From positions 1 to 7,096 of the forward strand of contig JALVRI010000076.1 of the NCBI GenBank assembly GCA_027031325.1: a DNA stretch of 7,096 nt, read 5' to 3'. How positions within the stretch are numbered: position 1 is the stretch's first letter; each line of letters starts with the position of its first letter. Position numbers and translations under genes: made by a program. This DNA is from Desulfobacteraceae bacterium (GTDB taxonomy: Bacteria; Desulfobacterota; Desulfobacteria; Desulfobacterales; Desulfosarcinaceae). The notes beneath the pieces are model-generated. The model saw only the letters and a list, made by a program, of their open reading frames with translations. It did no database searches and was not told where the DNA came from. Shown here piece by piece: positions 4,621-7,096 of this stretch.

Positions 4621-7096
4621 TCAGACCGAATGGGCCTTGTCAAAGATGATGACCTCGCCTTCGGCCCTGGCCACCAATCGGTCTCCATCACCCACGTTGC
4701 CCTTGAGGATCTCCATCGCCAGCGGATTTTCGATCAGCTGCTGGATGGCACGTTTCAACGGGCGCGCACCGTAAATCGGATCGTAGCCCTTTTCTATCAA
4801 CAGCTTTTTGGCGGAATCATCCAGTTCCAGTCTGATTTTGCGTTCGGCTAGACGCTTGTTGAGGCGTTCCATCTGGATATCCACGATTGCCCCGATCTGT
4901 TCGGGTGTCAGGTTGTAGAATATAATGATCTCGTCAATCCGGTTGAGAAACTCCGGTTTGAACTGGGCCCGCAGAGCCTCGGTTACCCGGCGTTGCATCT
5001 CTTCTCTCTGGTCGGCTCCCAGCTCCTGGATCCAGTGACTGCCAACATTGGAAGTCATGATTATCAAGGTGTTGGTGAAGTCGACCGTTTTGCCGTGCCC
5101 GTCTGTCATCCGCCCGTCATCAAGGATTTGGAGCAGGACGTTGAAAACTTCGGGATGGGCCTTCTCGATTTCGTCGAACAGGACAACCGAGTAGGGCCTG
5201 CGGCGTACCGCCTCGGTAAGGTAACCGCCTTCTTCATATCCCACGTATCCCGGGGGTGCCCCTATCAGGCGGGCAACCGCATGCTTCTCCATGTACTCGG
5301 ACATGTCGATCCGGATAATGGCCTGCTCGTCATCGAAGATGAATTCTGCCAGGGCCTTGGCCAATTCGGTCTTGCCAACCCCCGTGGGCCCCATGAAGAT
5401 GAATGACCCTATGGGACGGTTGGGATCCTGCAGGCCTGAACGGGCCCGGCGGACGGCATTGGAAACGGCCTCGATGGCTTTCTGCTGGCCTACCACCCTC
5501 CGGCTCAGCCTTTCTTCCATCTGGATCAGTTTTTCCTTTTCGCTTTCCAGCATCTTGCTCACCGGGATACCCGTCCAGCGGGAAACGACCTCGGCAACGT
5601 CCTCGTCGTCGACTTCCTCCTTGAGCATTTTACGGTCGGCCTGAATCTCGGCCAGTTTCCGGCGGGTTTCCTCGAGGCGGCGGGAAAGCTCCATGGCCTT
5701 GCCGTAGCGCAGTTCGGCCACCTTTGCAAAATCACCTTCGCGTTCGGCCTGCTGCTGCTCTATTTTTATCTTTTCCTGCTCTTCCTTGATGGACCTGATT
5801 TCCTGGATGAGCCGTTTTTCGTTCTCCCAATGGGCTTTCATTTCCTCCATCTGGCGGTTCAACTGTTCAAGTTCGCTTTCTAACTTGGCAAGCCTCTGGC
5901 GGGAGGCCGGGTCGGTTTCTTTCTTCAGGGCCTGGCGCTCTATTTCGATCTGGGTGATTTTGCGCTGGACGTCGTCTATTTCGGTCGGCATGGAATCGAT
6001 TTCGATGCGCAGCTTGGAAGCGCACTCGTCTATCAGGTCGATAGCCTTGTCCGGCAAGAAACGATCGGTGATATAGCGGTGTGAAAGAGTTGCCGCTGCT
6101 ACTATGGCCGAGTCTTTGATCCTCACGCCATGGTGAACCTCGTACTTTTCCTTCAGGCCGCGCAGGATCGAAATGGTGTCTTCCACCGTCGGCTCGCTGA
6201 CCATGACCGGCTGAAAGCGCCTTTCAAGGGCCGGATCCTTCTCGATGTATTTCCGGTATTCGTTGATCGTGGTAGCTCCAACGCAGCGAAGCGTGCCCCG
6301 GGCGAGAGCGGGTTTGAGCATGTTTGAAGCATCCATGGCTCCCTGGGTGGCACCGGCACCAACCAGGGTATGCAGTTCATCGATGAACATGATAATTTCA
6401 CCCTCGGCTTTTTCGACCTCCTTGAGGACGGCCTTGAGGCGGTCTTCAAACTCGCCGCGGTATTTGGCGCCGGCGATCAAGGCGCCCATGTCCAGAGCCA
6501 CCAGACGCCGGTTTTTCAGGCTTTCGCTGACATCTCCGGCCACTATTCGCTGGGCCAGCCCTTCCACTATGGCGGTTTTACCGACTCCTGGCTCTCCGAT
6601 GAGCACGGGGTTGTTTTTTGTGCGCCTGGAAAGAACCTGGACTATCCGGCGTATCTCTTCATCCCGCCCGATGACCGGATCGAGTTTTCCCAGGCGGGCA
6701 AGCTCGGTCAGGTCGCGGCCGAACTTTTCAAGGGCCTGGTATTTCTCTTCCGGGTTGGGATCGGTTACCCTTTGGGATCCCCGGATTTCCATCAGGACCT
6801 TTAAAATGGCTTCGCGCGAAACACCGTGCCGTTCAAGTATCCTGGCGGCCTCGGAGCCCTTTTCATCCGCCAGGGCAAGAAGGATATGCTCGATGCTCAC
6901 ATACTCGTCTTTCATCCTGGCGGCCTCGTTGAAGGCCCTGTCCAGCACCGCCTTGGTGTGAGGTGAAAGATAGACCTCCATGGTGCCTGAGACCTTCGGC
7001 AGCCTGTCGACCGCCATGGCGGCTTCCTGGGCGATGGCCCCGGGCGAAATACCGAGTTTGCGCAACATCGAGCCGGCCACCCCCTCTTTATCCTCC
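4621..7096 (-). CDS. clpB: ATP-dependent disaggregase ClpB (Hsp100), 5' end outside window
   Basis: ClpB is a hexameric AAA+ chaperone that pulls polypeptides out of aggregates together with DnaK/DnaJ/GrpE. The window carries the C-terminal 824 residues; the frame is open to base 7096. The GTG at 7080 is internal, and about 40 residues are missing relative to the usual ~860. Numbering from that GTG: rest of the N domain to about 101 (second Clp_N repeat 37-101); AAA1 Walker A GEPGVGKT 162-169, pore-loop KYRGEFE with Tyr207, Walker B IIMFIDE 229-235, arginine-finger ERR 286-288; coiled-coil M domain about 370-490, including the conserved ELRYGK (456-461), which separates ClpB from ClpA and ClpC; AAA2 Walker A GPTGVGKT 564-571, pore loop GYVGYEEGG 611-619, Walker B VVLFDE 632-637, sensor-1 TSN 676-678, sensor-2 GARPLKR 771-777. 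All catalytic motifs are intact. Its promoter is off the window. No ClpP-docking IGF/L loop is seen, as expected for ClpB. Confidence 0.97.
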   Translation of the reverse strand, partial: EDKEGVAGSMLRKLGISPGAIAQEAAMAVDRLPKVSGTMEVYLSPHTKAVLDRAFNEAARMKDEYVSIEHILLALADEKGSEAARILERHGVSREAILKVLMEIRGSQRVTDPNPEEKYQALEKFGRDLTELARLGKLDPVIGRDEEIRRIVQVLSRRTKNNPVLIGEPGVGKTAIVEGLAQRIVAGDVSESLKNRRLVALDMGALIAGAKYRGEFEDRLKAVLKEVEKAEGEIIMFIDELHTLVGAGATQGAMDASNMLKPALARGTLRCVGATTINEYRKYIEKDPALERRFQPVMVSEPTVEDTISILRGLKEKYEVHHGVRIKDSAIVAAATLSHRYITDRFLPDKAIDLIDECASKLRIEIDSMPTEIDDVQRKITQIEIERQALKKETDPASRQRLAKLESELEQLNRQMEEMKAHWENEKRLIQEIRSIKEEQEKIKIEQQQAEREGDFAKVAELRYGKAMELSRRLEETRRKLAEIQADRKMLKEEVDDEDVAEVVSRWTGIPVSKMLESEKEKLIQMEERLSRRVVGQQKAIEAVSNAVRRARSGLQDPNRPIGSFIFMGPTGVGKTELAKALAEFIFDDEQAIIRIDMSEYMEKHAVARLIGAPPGYVGYEEGGYLTEAVRRRPYSVVLFDEIEKAHPEVFNVLLQILDDGRMTDGHGKTVDFTNTLIIMTSNVGSHWIQELGADQREEMQRRVTEALRAQFKPEFLNRIDEIIIFYNLTPEQIGAIVDIQMERLNKRLAERKIRLELDDSAKKLLIEKGYDPIYGARPLKRAIQQLIENPLAMEILKGNVGDGDRLVARAEGEVIIFDKAHSV

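Noticed and set aside
6245..6961. 238-codon plus-strand frame inside clpB
   Set aside because: It is antisense to the highly conserved AAA1 and N-domain coding sequence and is Ser/Arg-rich without motifs, typical of a shadow frame.
7078..7080. GTG as the start codon of clpB
   Set aside because: The frame continues upstream to the window edge with EDKEG, fitting the middle of the first Clp_N repeat, and the protein would lack about 44 residues compared with E. coli ClpB. The GGAGG seen at the very edge is in-frame coding sequence.

Overview
The window holds five or six protein genes arranged as two divergent two-gene operons, one stand-alone small gene, and a truncated clpB. The sequence is moderately GC-rich, gene starts and overlaps are of bacterial type (ATGA overlaps, Shine-Dalgarno sites), and the protein set (DHH phosphoesterase, ArsB/NhaD-type permease, eIF2B-like protein, ClpB) suggests a Gram-negative bacterium. 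My best guess is a Desulfobacterota (former Deltaproteobacteria) anaerobe. That placement is inference from protein flavour only; nothing here is diagnostic.

Left part, minus strand (1-1386): a DHH-family phosphoesterase (376-1386) is followed, with a 4-base ATGA overlap, by a metallo-beta-lactamase-fold hydrolase of the RNase Z/arylsulfatase-like type (379 down to the window edge, C-terminus missing). Both are predicted metal-dependent phosphoesterases, so this looks like a co-translated nucleic-acid or nucleotide processing pair. The DHH protein keeps most catalytic motifs but lacks the usual histidine of motif I.

Centre, plus strand (1549-3758): a 434-residue ArsB/NhaD/CitM-type ion permease overlaps by ATGA with a 302-residue eIF2B/ribose-1,5-bisphosphate-isomerase-fold protein that has lost the residues expected of the enzymatic members. 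The two divergent operons share a 162-bp intergenic region with a good sigma-70 promoter for the permease (TTGACA, 17 bp, TATACA). A perfect TATAAT on the opposite strand overlaps its -10, so the two operons may start from one bidirectional promoter.

The gap 3759-4202 (444 bp) holds no convincing gene but is rich in symmetry: a GTAACGTTAC palindrome, a 9-bp-stem inverted repeat built on the same GGTAACG word, a 21-bp AT-rich inverted repeat, and a sigma-54-like -24/-12 candidate. All lie upstream of a small gene (4203-4520) with a very strong Shine-Dalgarno site. It encodes a 105-residue helical, probably coiled-coil protein of unknown function.

Right part, minus strand (4621-7096): clpB, the Hsp100 disaggregase, is intact from the second half of its N domain to the stop; roughly the first 40 residues lie beyond the window. 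A perfect 11-bp GC-rich hairpin at 4547-4574 separates the convergent small gene and clpB and probably terminates transcription. The most unusual content is the permease/eIF2B-like operon and the regulated-looking small coiled-coil gene; I see no mobile element, CRISPR array, tRNA or rRNA.
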